From Actinomycetota bacterium (lineage in GTDB: Bacteria; Actinomycetota; Actinomycetes; S36-B12; FW305-bin1), in assembly GCA_004297305.1 (NCBI GenBank), contig SCTR01000005.1, forward strand, positions 62,001 through 126,000: a stretch of 64,000 bases of DNA, in the 5' to 3' direction. Position numbers and translations under genes: made by a program. How positions within the stretch are numbered: the first letter of the stretch is position 1; the number at the start of each line of letters is the position of its first letter. This document shows, in pieces, positions 33,635 to 43,045 of this stretch. The notes under the pieces are model-generated. The model worked only from the letters and a program-made list of their open reading frames with translations. It made no database searches and was not told where the DNA came from.

Positions 33635-34723
33635 TCAGGTGATGGGTGTGGCGGTGGCTGCCACGGTGGCGGAACCCAGGACGCGGGTGCCGTCGTACAG
33701 CACTGCCAACTGGCCGGGGGCGACCCCGCGTACGTTCTCGCGCAACGAGATCACGACGTCGCCGCCGGTGACCGTCGCCCGCGCCGGCACCGGCGTACCG
33801 TGGGCGCGCAGTTGTACGTCGGCATCGAAGCCAGGTCCGGCGGACTCCCGACCGCACCAGCGCCAGCCCGTACCGGTCACCTCCGAAACGCCGAGGAGTT
33901 CCGACGAGCCGACGAACACCTTGTGCGACAACGGGTCGACGTCCACCACGTACCGTCGTTGCCCGTCCGGCGCCGGATCCGCCAACGCCAGGCCACGGCG
34001 CTGGCCCACGGTGAAGCCGTAGGTCCCGTGGTGCGCGCCGACCACCTGGCCGGTCTGGACGTCGACGACGTCACCGGGCTGCTCCCCCAGTCGGTCGCGC
34101 AACCAGCCGGCCGTGTCGCCGTCGGGGATGAAACACACGTCGTGACTGTCCGGCTTGTCCGCCACCAGCAGCCCGCGCTCGGCGGCCTCGCGACGCACGG
34201 CGTGCTTGTGGCTGTCGCCCAACGGGAACAGTGCCCGGTCCAGTTGCCAGCCGTCCAAGACGCCCAGCACGTACGACTGGTCCTTGGCTGTATCGACGGC
34301 CCGGTGCAGCTGCCGGCCGGTCGGTCCGTCGACCAGGCGCGCGTAGTGGCCGGTGCACACCGCGTCGAAACCCAAGGCGACGGCACGCTCGAGTACGGCG
34401 GCGAACTTGATGCGTTCGTTGCACCGGACGCAGGGGTTCGGGGTACGTCCCGCGGCGTACTCGGCCACGAAGTCGGCGATCACGTCGTCATGGAACCGAT
34501 CGGCGAGATCCCAGACGTAGTACGGCACTCCGACGACGTCGGCGACGCGCCGGGCATCGCGCGAGTCCTCCAGGCTGCAGCAACCCCGGGCCCCGGTCCG
34601 GTGGGAGCGGGGGTCACGGGCCAGCGCGAGGTGGACGCCAGTCACATCGTGACCGGCGTCGACCGCCCGGGCCGCGGCAACCGCGGAGTCCACGCCACCG
34701 GAAAGCGCTGCCAGCACACGCAT
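33635..34723 (-). CDS. mnmA: tRNA-specific 2-thiouridylase
   Basis: This 362-residue enzyme thiolates U34 of tRNA-Lys, -Glu and -Gln. The PP-loop is [12 protein letters not shown] at the N-terminus, the first catalytic Cys is in [12 protein letters not shown] (Cys98 or Cys101), and the second in [11 protein letters not shown]. The central GHYARL and [10 protein letters not shown] blocks match the family, and a C-terminal beta-barrel is present. Sulfur would come from the adjacent cysteine desulfurase, 1 bp upstream, via a relay or directly. ATG 34723 is used. Confidence 0.95.
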   Translation of the reverse strand: MRVLAALSGGVDSAVAAARAVDAGHDVTGVHLALARDPRSHRTGARGCCSLEDSRDARRVADVVGVPYYVWDLADRFHDDVIADFVAEYAAGRTPNPCVRCNERIKFAAVLERAVALGFDAVCTGHYARLVDGPTGRQLHRAVDTAKDQSYVLGVLDGWQLDRALFPLGDSHKHAVRREAAERGLLVADKPDSHDVCFIPDGDTAGWLRDRLGEQPGDVVDVQTGQVVGAHHGTYGFTVGQRRGLALADPAPDGQRRYVVDVDPLSHKVFVGSSELLGVSEVTGTGWRWCGRESAGPGFDADVQLRAHGTPVPARATVTGGDVVISLRENVRGVAPGQLAVLYDGTRVLGSATVAATATPIT

Positions 34724-34724
34724 C

Positions 34725-35900
34725 TCAGGACCTGTCCGCCGTTGCCACCAGCCCGGCTCGGCGGGCCCGGGCGACTGCGGGCGGCAGGGCGGCCAGCAGT
34801 TCGTCGACGTCGGCGGCCGTGGTCTGTCGGCCGTACGACAGCCGCAGCGAGCCCCGCGCCCGCTGCGGCTGTATGCCGATGGCCATCAGGACGTGACTTG
34901 GCTGCAGAATCCCTGCCGCACAGGCCGATCCGGTCGAGCATTCGACGCCGGCGGCATCGAGCAACATCAACAGCGCATCGCCTTCGCAGCCGGGGAAGGT
35001 CAGGTGGGAGATACCCGGCAGCCGGACGGCATCGGCAGCCGTGATCATCGCTTCCGGTACGGCAGCAGTGATCCGGCGCTCGGCATCGGCGCGCAGCGTG
35101 GCGAGGCGGGCGGCGTGCTGGTCGCGTTCGGCCACGACCACGCGCAGCGCTGCCGCCAGCGCGGCCGCGTCGGCCGGAGCGAGCGTGCCGGAACGGACGT
35201 CGCGTTCCTGTCCTCCGCCGTGCAGCACCGGAACGACGTCCACGTCGCGTCCGAGGACGAGGACGCCGACGCCGACCGGAGCCCCCAGCTTGTGGCCGCT
35301 GACGGTGAGCGCGTCGACCAGACTGGCTGCCACTGGCAGCGTGGAAACCGCCTGGACGGCATCGCTGTGCACCGGGATCCCGTACTGCCGGCACAGCTCG
35401 GCGACCTCGGCCACCGGTTGCACGGTGCCCACTTCGTTGTTCGCCCACATCACCGAGACCAGGGCGACCGATGCCGGGTCGCGTTCGATGCTGAGCCGGA
35501 ACGCCGCCAGGTCCAGCCGGCCGCTCGCGTCGACGGGGAGGAGTTCGACGGTGGTGTCGCCGCGGGCCGCCAGCCAGCCGGCCGGGTCGAGCACCGCCTT
35601 GTGCTCCACCGCACTGACCAGCACCCGCCGCCGCATCGGATCCCCGGCGCGCCGGGCCCAGGCGATTCCCTTGAGCGCCAAGTTGTCTGCTTCGGTGCCG
35701 CCGGAGGTGAAGATGACCTCACCGGGTCGGGCGCCCAGACTCTGCGCGATCGACTCCCGCGCCTCCTCGACGGTACGCCGTGCCCGCCGGCCGGACGCAT
35801 GCACCGACGAAGCGTTGCCGACCCGGCCGGCCGCAGCAGTCCAGGCGGCGAGCGCTTCGGGGAGCACCGGCGTCGTCGCGGCGTGGTCGAAGTAGGCCAC
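34725..35900 (-). CDS. Cysteine desulfurase, IscS/NifS type
   Basis: This is a 391-residue PLP enzyme delivering sulfur from cysteine. Start [23 protein letters not shown] Lys204 in [15 protein letters not shown], His100 in SAVEHKAVL, catalytic Cys in [13 protein letters not shown] (Cys327, with Cys321 nearby). The loop length fits group I (IscS). No IscU or SufE partner is next to it, and its position directly upstream of mnmA suggests a tRNA-thiolation role. ATG 35900 is used. It lies 91 bp downstream of the SGNH hydrolase gene on the same strand. Confidence 0.92.
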   Translation of the reverse strand: MAYFDHAATTPVLPEALAAWTAAAGRVGNASSVHASGRRARRTVEEARESIAQSLGARPGEVIFTSGGTEADNLALKGIAWARRAGDPMRRRVLVSAVEHKAVLDPAGWLAARGDTTVELLPVDASGRLDLAAFRLSIERDPASVALVSVMWANNEVGTVQPVAEVAELCRQYGIPVHSDAVQAVSTLPVAASLVDALTVSGHKLGAPVGVGVLVLGRDVDVVPVLHGGGQERDVRSGTLAPADAAALAAALRVVVAERDQHAARLATLRADAERRITAAVPEAMITAADAVRLPGISHLTFPGCEGDALLMLLDAAGVECSTGSACAAGILQPSHVLMAIGIQPQRARGSLRLSYGRQTTAADVDELLAALPPAVARARRAGLVATADRS

Positions 35901-35991
35901 GCCGCGATGCTACCTGCGTGTCGGCGTCGTCCCGGGTCGCGCAGTGCGCACCAGGTTCCGCGGTCCCGCCGCAGTCGCCGACGAAGGAAGG

Positions 35992-37104
35992 TCAGGACAC
36001 GCGGCCGTAGTCGTCGGCGACCGCGGCGAGCACGAGGCGAGCCGGCTGCTTGGCGGCCGCGAACGTCCAGTGGATCCCGTCGGCCTGGCGGGCGTTGAGC
36101 GTCGTGCCGTCCAAGGTCACCGTGTCGGAGTACCGACCGTCCACCGCGGTGCCGTGGTAGAGATCGACGTACCGCGCTCCTGGCACCGCGGCCGCCGCGC
36201 GAGCGATGGCCGTATTGACCGCGGCGTACGCGCTGTCCCAGGCGTCGTCACGGGCAGTCGGCGGCCCGGCCCAGTACACCCGCTCGACGCCGGCCTCCCG
36301 CACACTGGCCATCACCACCGCAACCCGGCGGGCGTACTCGGTATCCCACGCAGCCGTTCCCAGCCGCAGCGGCTGACCGTCCTTGGTCATCTCGGTCCGA
36401 TCGTTGCCACCGAGGACCAGGACGACCGCCTTCGGACGGCGCTTGGCCACCTGGTCCAGCGCGAACGACTGCCAGTTGAAATAGCCCGGCGTGGTCAGCC
36501 CTGTTCCGTTGCGCCACACCGTGGTCACGTCGACCATTCCCGCGTCCGTCGTGAGGTTCTGCAGTTGTTGCCCGACGTACGTCGCCAGCGAGTCGCCCAA
36601 TACCAGGACCGGGACCGGGGCGGTCACCGAGGGCGTGGTGACCGGGGTGAGCACCGGCCCGGTGGACGCGGTCGGCGCCGGAGTCTTTCCCACAGCCGGG
36701 GTCTTGCCCGCAGCCGGCGCGGCTGGCGGTGCTGACGGGGGCGTCAGGATGTCGTCGGAGCCGGCCAGCAGATCGCGACCGGCCGCATCGTCGAGTTGGG
36801 TGCCGGCCAGCAGCGCCAGTCCTTGCGCGGGCTTGTCCAGCCACACCGCGGCGGCGAACCGGTCGATCGGTTCTGCCACAGCGAGAATCATCGATTGGAC
36901 CGGGCCGGCGGCCATGCCGCGAGCGGTGCGGACCATGGTGGCACTGCCCAGCAGCGCGGCAGTCAGGCAGGCCACGATGCAGACCACGATGACCTTGCCG
37001 GCCGGCAACCGGCGCGCCGGTGACTCGTCGAAGGCCGGATGCGACGCCGGCTCGCTGACGGCCGTCGCGGAACGGACGCGGCGGGGATCTGTGGTGGTGG
37101 TCAT
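35992..37104 (-). CDS. Membrane-anchored SGNH hydrolase, partner of MBOAT
   Basis: This is a 370-residue protein with one N-terminal membrane helix (VIVVCIVACLTAALLGSAT, about 38-56), a Pro/Thr-rich linker near 120-165, and an extracytoplasmic SGNH fold. Nucleophile Ser172 sits in VLVLGDSLATYVGQQL, the Asn block is VLGGNDRTEM, and the Asp-His pair is ADGIHWTFA (Asp342, His345). It looks like the DUF459/DltD-PatB-type hydrolases that move acyl groups onto wall polymers or glycans. It lies 6 bp after the MBOAT gene, so the two probably form an acylation pair; the acceptor is unknown. Confidence 0.84.
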   Translation of the reverse strand: MTTTTDPRRVRSATAVSEPASHPAFDESPARRLPAGKVIVVCIVACLTAALLGSATMVRTARGMAAGPVQSMILAVAEPIDRFAAAVWLDKPAQGLALLAGTQLDDAAGRDLLAGSDDILTPPSAPPAAPAAGKTPAVGKTPAPTASTGPVLTPVTTPSVTAPVPVLVLGDSLATYVGQQLQNLTTDAGMVDVTTVWRNGTGLTTPGYFNWQSFALDQVAKRRPKAVVLVLGGNDRTEMTKDGQPLRLGTAAWDTEYARRVAVVMASVREAGVERVYWAGPPTARDDAWDSAYAAVNTAIARAAAAVPGARYVDLYHGTAVDGRYSDTVTLDGTTLNARQADGIHWTFAAAKQPARLVLAAVADDYGRVS

Positions 37105-37110
37105 GGCACT

Positions 37111-38922
37111 TTAGAACCGGAAGTAGAGGAAGGGGGCGACGCCGGCCTGCCCGATGACGACATTGCACGCCACGATCAGCAGACCCAGCAGTACCCCTTG
37201 GAAGACAACCGAAAGCGCGGCGAAGCGTTCTTGGACGCCGTACCAGAAGCGATCCGGCACCCACTGCGTCCCGAGCCCGGCAGCCACCAACAGCACGACG
37301 GTGGGCGTCACGATCGTCAGCGGCACCGACCATCCGGTCACCAGTCGACCGAGAACCTCCAGCGCCACAGTCAGATCGGGCGCCCGGAAGAACACCCAGG
37401 CCAGGCAGACGACGGCGAACGTCAGCGCCCAGGCGAGACCGGGCGGCAGACCGCCGGCCGGCCCCGACGTACCCGGTCCGGTGGCCGCCGGGCCGGTGCT
37501 GCTCGGTCCGGTGGTCCCTGGTCCGGTGGCGTCTGGTCCCGCGGTGGGACGCCCGGTCGCGGCCGATCGGCCGGTAGCCGCGCCGGGAGTGGTCGAGCCG
37601 GGCGCGGGCCGTCCGGTCGCCGACGGGCGACGCCGGAGCACCAGCCGCCGCGGCGCGAGAACACCGACTGCCACCGGCCCGGAGCCGTCGAAGCCGGGGG
37701 CCACCGGATCCGGCCGGATCACCACGGTCGCCCGGTCGGCACCGGTCGAGGCGGCCGACACCGGCGCGACGCCGTACCCGAGCGGACCTACCTCCTCGAC
37801 AGACCCACCGTCGTCGTCGTGAGCCGTCCCGGCGCGAGCGACCGTGGCGCCGACCGGCTCTCGGCGGCGACCGGCCCACCATCGCTGCACGACGAGGCCG
37901 CCACCATGGATCGCGCCCCAGATGACGAAAGTCCAAGCGGCCCCATGCCACAGACCACCGATGAGGAACGTGAGCATGAGGTTGAGGTAGGTACGGCGGA
38001 CGCCACGGCGGCTGCCGCCCAACGGGACGTAGACGTAGTCCCGCAGCCATCGCGACAACGTCATGTGCCAGCGGTGCCAGAAGTCTCGGAGCGAACGGGC
38101 CCGGTACGGCCGATCGAAGTTCTGCGGGAATCGGAATCCCAGCAGCATCGCGAAACCAATGGCCATGTCGGTGTACGCGGAGAAGTCGCAATAGATCTGG
38201 GCGGCGTAGCCCAGCACGGCCAGCCAGACCTCGACGGGGTTGTACGACGACGGACTACCGAACACCGGATCGACCAGCCGAGTCGCGAGGACGTCGGCGA
38301 TCACGACCTTCTTCACCAGACCGCCCGCGATGAGCATGAGTGCCGGCGCTGCGGGAACTCGGCGCGGATCGCGCGGCCCTGAGGTCAACTGCGGGATGAA
38401 CTCTCGAGCGCGCACGATCGGACCGGCGACCAGGTGCGGGAAGAACGTCAGGTAGATGGCGGTGTCGATCGGCCGGGCCAGCGGGACATCACCGCGGTAG
38501 ACGTCCACCACATACGAGATCGCCTGGAACGTGAAGAACGAGATGGCGATCGGCAGGGCCAGATGCAACAGCGGCAGGGGCATGCCGATGCCGAGCCGCT
38601 CGAGCATCGCGTCGATACTCGTGGCGAAGAAATCGACGTACTTGAACACCGCGAGTACGGCGATGTCCGCCACCACCGCGCACCACAGGACACGGCGGCG
38701 GTACACCGGATCCGCGCTGCTGGCGATGAGGGTCGCAGCAGCTTGGTTCAGGACCACCGACAGCAGCAGCAGGCCGACGAAGCGCCAGTCGGCGTAGGCG
38801 TAGAACGCCAACGAGGCCAGCAGGATGAACGGCCTCCACCAGCGCGGATTCGGCATCAGCAACCACGAACCCACGAGCACGACGACGAAGAAACAGGCGA
38901 ACTCGATGGTCGGGAAGATCAC
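37111..38922 (-). CDS. MBOAT family O-acyltransferase with large insertion
   Basis: This is a 603-residue polytopic membrane enzyme of the DltB/AlgI/PatA type, which carries acyl groups across the membrane for O-acylation of cell-envelope glycans. Key motifs are FQAISYVVDVYRGD, TFFPHLVAGPIVRAREF, FCDFSAYTDMAIGFAMLLG-like YCDFSAYTD, FWHRWHMTLSRWLRDYVYVPLGG and the catalytic His326 in GGLWHGAAWTFVIWG. About 140 residues (351-490) of low-complexity Ala/Gly/Pro/Thr-rich sequence, ending in TGPGT-type repeats, interrupt the normal core before the last helices. GTG 38922 is used. It is 6 bp upstream of the SGNH hydrolase. Confidence 0.88.
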   Translation of the reverse strand: MIFPTIEFACFFVVVLVGSWLLMPNPRWWRPFILLASLAFYAYADWRFVGLLLLSVVLNQAAATLIASSADPVYRRRVLWCAVVADIAVLAVFKYVDFFATSIDAMLERLGIGMPLPLLHLALPIAISFFTFQAISYVVDVYRGDVPLARPIDTAIYLTFFPHLVAGPIVRAREFIPQLTSGPRDPRRVPAAPALMLIAGGLVKKVVIADVLATRLVDPVFGSPSSYNPVEVWLAVLGYAAQIYCDFSAYTDMAIGFAMLLGFRFPQNFDRPYRARSLRDFWHRWHMTLSRWLRDYVYVPLGGSRRGVRRTYLNLMLTFLIGGLWHGAAWTFVIWGAIHGGGLVVQRWWAGRRREPVGATVARAGTAHDDDGGSVEEVGPLGYGVAPVSAASTGADRATVVIRPDPVAPGFDGSGPVAVGVLAPRRLVLRRRPSATGRPAPGSTTPGAATGRSAATGRPTAGPDATGPGTTGPSSTGPAATGPGTSGPAGGLPPGLAWALTFAVVCLAWVFFRAPDLTVALEVLGRLVTGWSVPLTIVTPTVVLLVAAGLGTQWVPDRFWYGVQERFAALSVVFQGVLLGLLIVACNVVIGQAGVAPFLYFRF

Positions 38923-39038
38923 GGCTGGTCGTCCTGCTGTGCGGATTCGGCAGTGGCAAGTGGAGATTCGTCGGGGGCCAGTGCGCCCTTGGCGGTGCCC
39001 AGTCCGGCGTTGTCGGCGGTACGGCGGTCAACGGTCAC
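38919..39038 (-). CDS. Possible 39-residue ORF coupled to the MBOAT gene
   Basis: A GTG-initiated frame encodes 39 residues (TVDRRTADNAGLGTAKGALA then PDESPLATAESAQQDDQP). Its TGA overlaps the MBOAT GTG as GTGA, like most true gene junctions here. It has no ribosome site and no recognisable domain, so it may only be 5' leader sequence of the MBOAT message. Confidence 0.3.
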   Translation of the reverse strand: MTVDRRTADNAGLGTAKGALAPDESPLATAESAQQDDQP

Positions 39039-39331
39039 AGCGTGCGGAGCGTAACCCGGCAGAGGCTCGGGAACGGGGACCCTGGGGACCGCCGGTGTTG
39101 CGCGCGCTGTTGCTGCTCAGCGGCCGATTCCGGCCCGCTGAGCGGCAGTACGGCGCGCAAAGCCAGAAGGGCTGTGGAAGGAGCCGGGCAGCGCGAGCCA
39201 CGGTCCGATCGTGGCTTGCCCGACGGCGTACGCCGACGCCCGCCCCCGTCGGAGCCGGTGTCGCGCCGTACGGTCGCTCAGGGCACCCACCAGGCCGCCG
39301 ATCGCGACGCGAAGGCGCGCAAAGCAGGGGG
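39039..39331. other. Gap between MBOAT and etfA with one hairpin
   Basis: No convincing gene is seen. A hairpin at 39193-39219 (GCGAGCCACG pairing with CGTGGCTTGC, 7-nt loop) could end etf transcription; it has no U-tract. Confidence 0.45.
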
Positions 39332-40297
39332 TCAGCCGGCGCGCTTGGTGATCTCGTCGGTGAGTTGCGGTACGACGGCGAACAGGTCGCCGACGACGCC
39401 GTAGTCGGCCAGTTCGAAGATGGGCGCTTCGGCGTCCTTGTTGACCGCCACGATGAGCTTGGAGGTCTGCATACCGGCGCGGTGCTGGATGGCGCCGGAG
39501 ATGCCGGCGGCGATGTACAGCTGCGGCGACACCGTCTTGCCGGTCTGCCCGACCTGGTACGTGTGCGGGTACCACCCGGCGTCCGTGGCGGCGCGCGACG
39601 CACCGACAGCCGCGTGCAGCGAGTCGGCGAGGCTCTCGATCAGCGCGAAACCTTCCGGACCCCCGACACCCCGGCCGCCGGACACGACGATTGACGCCTC
39701 GGTCAGCTCCGGACGGCCGCCCTTCTCCGCCACCACCCGCGAGGTGACCGCCGCGGCGGAGTCCGCCGCGGACAAGGTGACCGACACGGGGACCACGGTG
39801 GGGGTGGCCGGGGCGGCCTCGACGGCCACCGAGTTCGGCCGGACCGTGATGACCGGCGTCCCTGTGGTCACCCGCGAGTGCACGACCGTCGAGCCACCGA
39901 AGACGCTCTGCGTGGCCAGCAGGTCGGCGGCGACGTCGACGGCGTCGGTCAGCACGCCGCTGCCGATCCGCAGCGCGAGCCGCCCGGCGATCTCCTTGCC
40001 CTCCGCAGTCGAGGCGATCAGCACACCACCGGCGGGCGTCCCGGCAGCCGAGAGCTGCTCCAGGACAGCGGCCAGCGCGGCGAGCCGGCCGGTCACCGGG
40101 TGGTCGAGCAACTCTGCCGGTCCGACGTGCACCGCGGTCGCGCCGTACTCGCCGAGCGCGGCGACGATCGCGTCGCCGGCCTCACCGACGACGACCGCCT
40201 GCGGCTCGCCGGCCCGGCGGGCCAACGTGAGCAGTTCGTTCGTGGCCTTCTTGACCGAACCGTCGGCTGCCTCGACGAGGACAACGATCGGAGCCAT
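39332..40297 (-). CDS. etfA: Electron transfer flavoprotein alpha subunit
   Basis: This is the 321-residue FAD-carrying subunit of ETF, which takes electrons from acyl-CoA dehydrogenases to the respiratory chain. N-terminus [25 protein letters not shown]-binding C-terminal half with [38 protein letters not shown] and [23 protein letters not shown] 40297 follows AAAGG at good spacing. It lies 37 bp after etfB on the same strand. The long frame upstream is not coding. Confidence 0.95.
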   Translation of the reverse strand: MAPIVVLVEAADGSVKKATNELLTLARRAGEPQAVVVGEAGDAIVAALGEYGATAVHVGPAELLDHPVTGRLAALAAVLEQLSAAGTPAGGVLIASTAEGKEIAGRLALRIGSGVLTDAVDVAADLLATQSVFGGSTVVHSRVTTGTPVITVRPNSVAVEAAPATPTVVPVSVTLSAADSAAAVTSRVVAEKGGRPELTEASIVVSGGRGVGGPEGFALIESLADSLHAAVGASRAATDAGWYPHTYQVGQTGKTVSPQLYIAAGISGAIQHRAGMQTSKLIVAVNKDAEAPIFELADYGVVGDLFAVVPQLTDEITKRAG

Positions 40298-40334
40298 CAG
40301 GGCACCTTTCTTTCGGGCGAGATCGCCAGCGCGG

Positions 40335-41114
40335 TCAGATGATCTTCTGGGCGGCGAGGAAGTCGGCGATCGCGACGCCGCCGTTGCCCTCGTCGGTGAC
40401 CACCTGGCCGGCGGCCTTCGGCGGGCGCGTGGCGTGATCGACCACCGTGGTCCACGCCGCCGCAAGGCCGACGGTCGCGGCGTCGACGCCCAGGTCGGCG
40501 ACCGACAGCGACTCAACCGGCTTCTTCTTCGCCGCCATGATGCCCTTGAAGGAGGGGTACCGCGGCTCGTTGATCTTCTCCACCACGCTGATGACCGCCG
40601 GGGTCGGCGCCTCGACCACGTCGTAGCCGTACTCGGTCACCCGCTGGGTCCGCACCGTGCTCCCGTCGACCTCGACCTGCTGGGAGAAGGTCAGGCCCGG
40701 CCAGCCCAACCGCTCGGCGACCATGGTCGGCACGACGCTCATGCGGGCGTCGGTGGATTCGGAGCCGAAGACCACCAGGTCGAACTCGCGGCCGTTCAGC
40801 GCAGCGGCGAGGACGGCGGACGTCGCGACGGCGTCGGACCCGTGCAGCGCGTCGTCGACGACGTGGACGCCGGCGGCGGCACCCATGCTCAGCGCCTTCC
40901 GCACCACCTCCGCGGCACGGTCCGGCCCCACGCTGACGACGATCACCTCACCGCCGTGGGCCTCGACCAGCTGCAGCGCGGTCTCGACGGCGTACTCGTC
41001 CAGTTCGTTCATGACCCCGTCCGCGGCCGCACGGTCGAGCGTCGCGTCGGATGCCGAGAGGGTCTTCTCCGCCCACGTGTCGGGCACCTGCTTCACGCAC
41101 ACTGCGATCTTCAT
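40335..41114 (-). CDS. etfB: Electron transfer flavoprotein beta subunit
   Basis: This is a 259-residue subunit that holds AMP and pairs with EtfA. N-terminus [40 protein letters not shown], then [19 protein letters not shown] with [27 protein letters not shown]-terminal recognition-loop region [19 protein letters not shown] is present. It is the first gene of etfB-etfA. The upstream 215 bp to the GNAT gene shows no gene on this strand. Confidence 0.95.
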   Translation of the reverse strand: MKIAVCVKQVPDTWAEKTLSASDATLDRAAADGVMNELDEYAVETALQLVEAHGGEVIVVSVGPDRAAEVVRKALSMGAAAGVHVVDDALHGSDAVATSAVLAAALNGREFDLVVFGSESTDARMSVVPTMVAERLGWPGLTFSQQVEVDGSTVRTQRVTEYGYDVVEAPTPAVISVVEKINEPRYPSFKGIMAAKKKPVESLSVADLGVDAATVGLAAAWTTVVDHATRPPKAAGQVVTDEGNGGVAIADFLAAQKII

Positions 41115-41329
41115 AGCGGCTGCGGAGCCTCCGTCGCGTCAGGGCGCGGTCACCTGATCCCCGCCCGAGGTTGGCGAACAGCATGCCCTAGCCGCTGCGC
41201 CGGCCACACCGCGGGTCGGCGCCGCGCTCCGGCGGCGCGGCGGCGCGGTAGCCGCAGCGCAGCCGCGGTGAAACCTGTCAGTCGTGTCGGTGAAACCCGG
41301 TCGTAACGGCGCGAGAGGACCCTGTCGCC

Positions 41330-41911
41330 ATGGACGCGACCCGCCGAGGCAGCGCCCTGGTGTGGGCAACGCGCCCTCGCTCGGTCGACCTGCGGGACAA
41401 CCGCGTCGTCACCGTCCGGGCCGCCCGGACCTCCGACGTCGATGCGCTGGCGCTGATGCACGGTCGCTGTGCGCCGGACACCCTCTACGGCCGCTACCAG
41501 AACGCTGCGCCGCCGGTCAGCCGGACCTGGCAGCGCCGGCTGCTGTCCACCGAACTCGCCCTGGTCGCGTTCGACCGCAAGCGGCTGGTCGCCCTGGCGA
41601 ACCTGTCCCCACGCGATGGCGGTTCGGCCGAGCTGTCAGTGCTGGTCGAAGACGCGTTCCAGGGGGTCGGCCTCGGCAGGGCGCTGGCCCGGCAGGTCGC
41701 CGCTACGGCGCGGCTGCTCGGCTACCGCCGGCTCGTGGTGATGGTGGTGCGGTCGGCGCTAGCGGCCCGAAACCTGCTCGCCACGATCGGCCCGGCCGTG
41801 GTGGTCGACGGCGCCGACGGGGATCCGGTCGCCGTCCTGCAGTTGGGCATGGACGTCCTCGGCGGGCTGCCGGACCCCGACGCCGTCGGCACCCGCCAGG
41901 TGGCCGGCTGA
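41330..41911 (+). CDS. GNAT family N-acetyltransferase
   Basis: This is a 193-residue protein with the GNAT core: VTVRAARTSDVDALALMHGRC (beta1-alpha1), ELALVAFDRKRLVALANLSP, ELSVLVEDAFQGVGLGRALARQV with the acetyl-CoA P-loop GVGLGRA, and a C-terminal beta strand. The substrate is unknown. The N-terminal 25 residues are Arg-rich and not part of the fold. ATG 41330 follows GAGAGGA. It is transcribed toward the convergent metzincin gene and divergent from etfB. Confidence 0.85.
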   Translation: MDATRRGSALVWATRPRSVDLRDNRVVTVRAARTSDVDALALMHGRCAPDTLYGRYQNAAPPVSRTWQRRLLSTELALVAFDRKRLVALANLSPRDGGSAELSVLVEDAFQGVGLGRALARQVAATARLLGYRRLVVMVVRSALAARNLLATIGPAVVVDGADGDPVAVLQLGMDVLGGLPDPDAVGTRQVAG

Positions 41912-41945
41912 CCTGCTCAACCGCGGCGACATCGTCCGCCGGTGT

Positions 41946-42800
41946 TTACAGATCCGGCCAGACGGCCGTCGGCGCCTCGATACAACCGGCCGCCGCACCG
42001 ACCGCGGCCAGCCCGGCGAGGTCGCCCGCCGAGTAGCCGGCGACCTTGCGCGGCACGATCACCGGGTACATCACCTCGGATGCGCTCGACACGTGCTGCA
42101 GCCCAACCGCGTGCCCCAGTTCGTGCAGCAGCAGGTCACCCCGGGTCACGCCGGCGCCGAAACCGGGCTTGAAGGACTGCCGCGCAGCAGCGTTGAGCAC
42201 GACGTAGCCCCGACCGATCTCGGCACCCGACCCCGGACCGCCGGACCACATCGAGTACGCGACGCCGCCGGTCCCGGCGACCCCGCCGGCTCCCGACCGC
42301 GACAACAGATCGCTGCTGCGACGACCGCCGGGGGTCACCCACGCCACGACGATCTCTGCCGGGTTGGCCCCTGCCCAGCCCGGTCCGCGCGGCACGTACG
42401 ACGTGCGGCCCTGGTACACGAAACGCATCCCGGTGGCCGCCGACAACCGCGCGAGCGCACCCTTGACATCCCGGACGGCGGACCGCCTCGCCGCGGCGTT
42501 CCGGCCGGCGGCCGCCACGTTGGCGCGCACCGTGATCTGGGCCTGACACGGGTTCCACCGCGCCGCTAGCGGCGAGCCGGCGACCGACACCGTGGTCAGC
42601 GCGTACGTCGTGGCATCGCCGGCCGCCGTCCCGATCCGGAGCACGGGAGCCGTGCCGACCGCAGCAGTGCCACTCGGCCCGACCGCAGCCGCAGCCGCAG
42701 CCGGCGCCGGGGCCTGGCCGAGCGGTCCGGTCACGGCCAGAGCAGCGGCCGTCGCCGCCAGGACAGCCGTGCCCACGGCGTTGCGCCGCCTTGATGTCAT
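41946..42800 (-). CDS. Secreted metzincin-like zinc metalloprotease
   Basis: This is a 284-residue exported protein. The signal peptide (MTSRRRNAVGTAVLAATAAALAVTG) is followed by an Ala-rich spacer and a catalytic domain beginning near YALTTVSVAGSPLAARWNPC. The zinc site is LLLHELGHAVGLQH with HExxHxxxxxH (His226, Glu227, His230, His236), and Met244 in SEVMYP is the Met-turn. This is the matrixin/metzincin pattern used by secreted proteases. ATG 42800 follows CGGAGG. No prodomain cysteine switch is obvious. The substrate and role are unknown. Confidence 0.88.
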   Translation of the reverse strand: MTSRRRNAVGTAVLAATAAALAVTGPLGQAPAPAAAAAAVGPSGTAAVGTAPVLRIGTAAGDATTYALTTVSVAGSPLAARWNPCQAQITVRANVAAAGRNAAARRSAVRDVKGALARLSAATGMRFVYQGRTSYVPRGPGWAGANPAEIVVAWVTPGGRRSSDLLSRSGAGGVAGTGGVAYSMWSGGPGSGAEIGRGYVVLNAAARQSFKPGFGAGVTRGDLLLHELGHAVGLQHVSSASEVMYPVIVPRKVAGYSAGDLAGLAAVGAAAGCIEAPTAVWPDL

Positions 42801-43045
42801 CGACGTACCTCCGCGGGCCCTGTCGTCGCCGCACTCGGCCGTCTTGAGCGATCGCGGCACCGGCCACCGGGACGGACCAACCGCGGCACTCGAGCGGGCG
42901 CGGCGGCGCCCGGGCAGCTGCGCAGATCCGGCACGATCGCCCCGGACGTACGGCGACACCCGGCCGGCCGACCTGCTGTCGGGCACCATCGCCGCGGACG
43001 GCACCGGTCGCCGGACCGGGCACCGGAAGGCAGGAGGCGCCGAGG

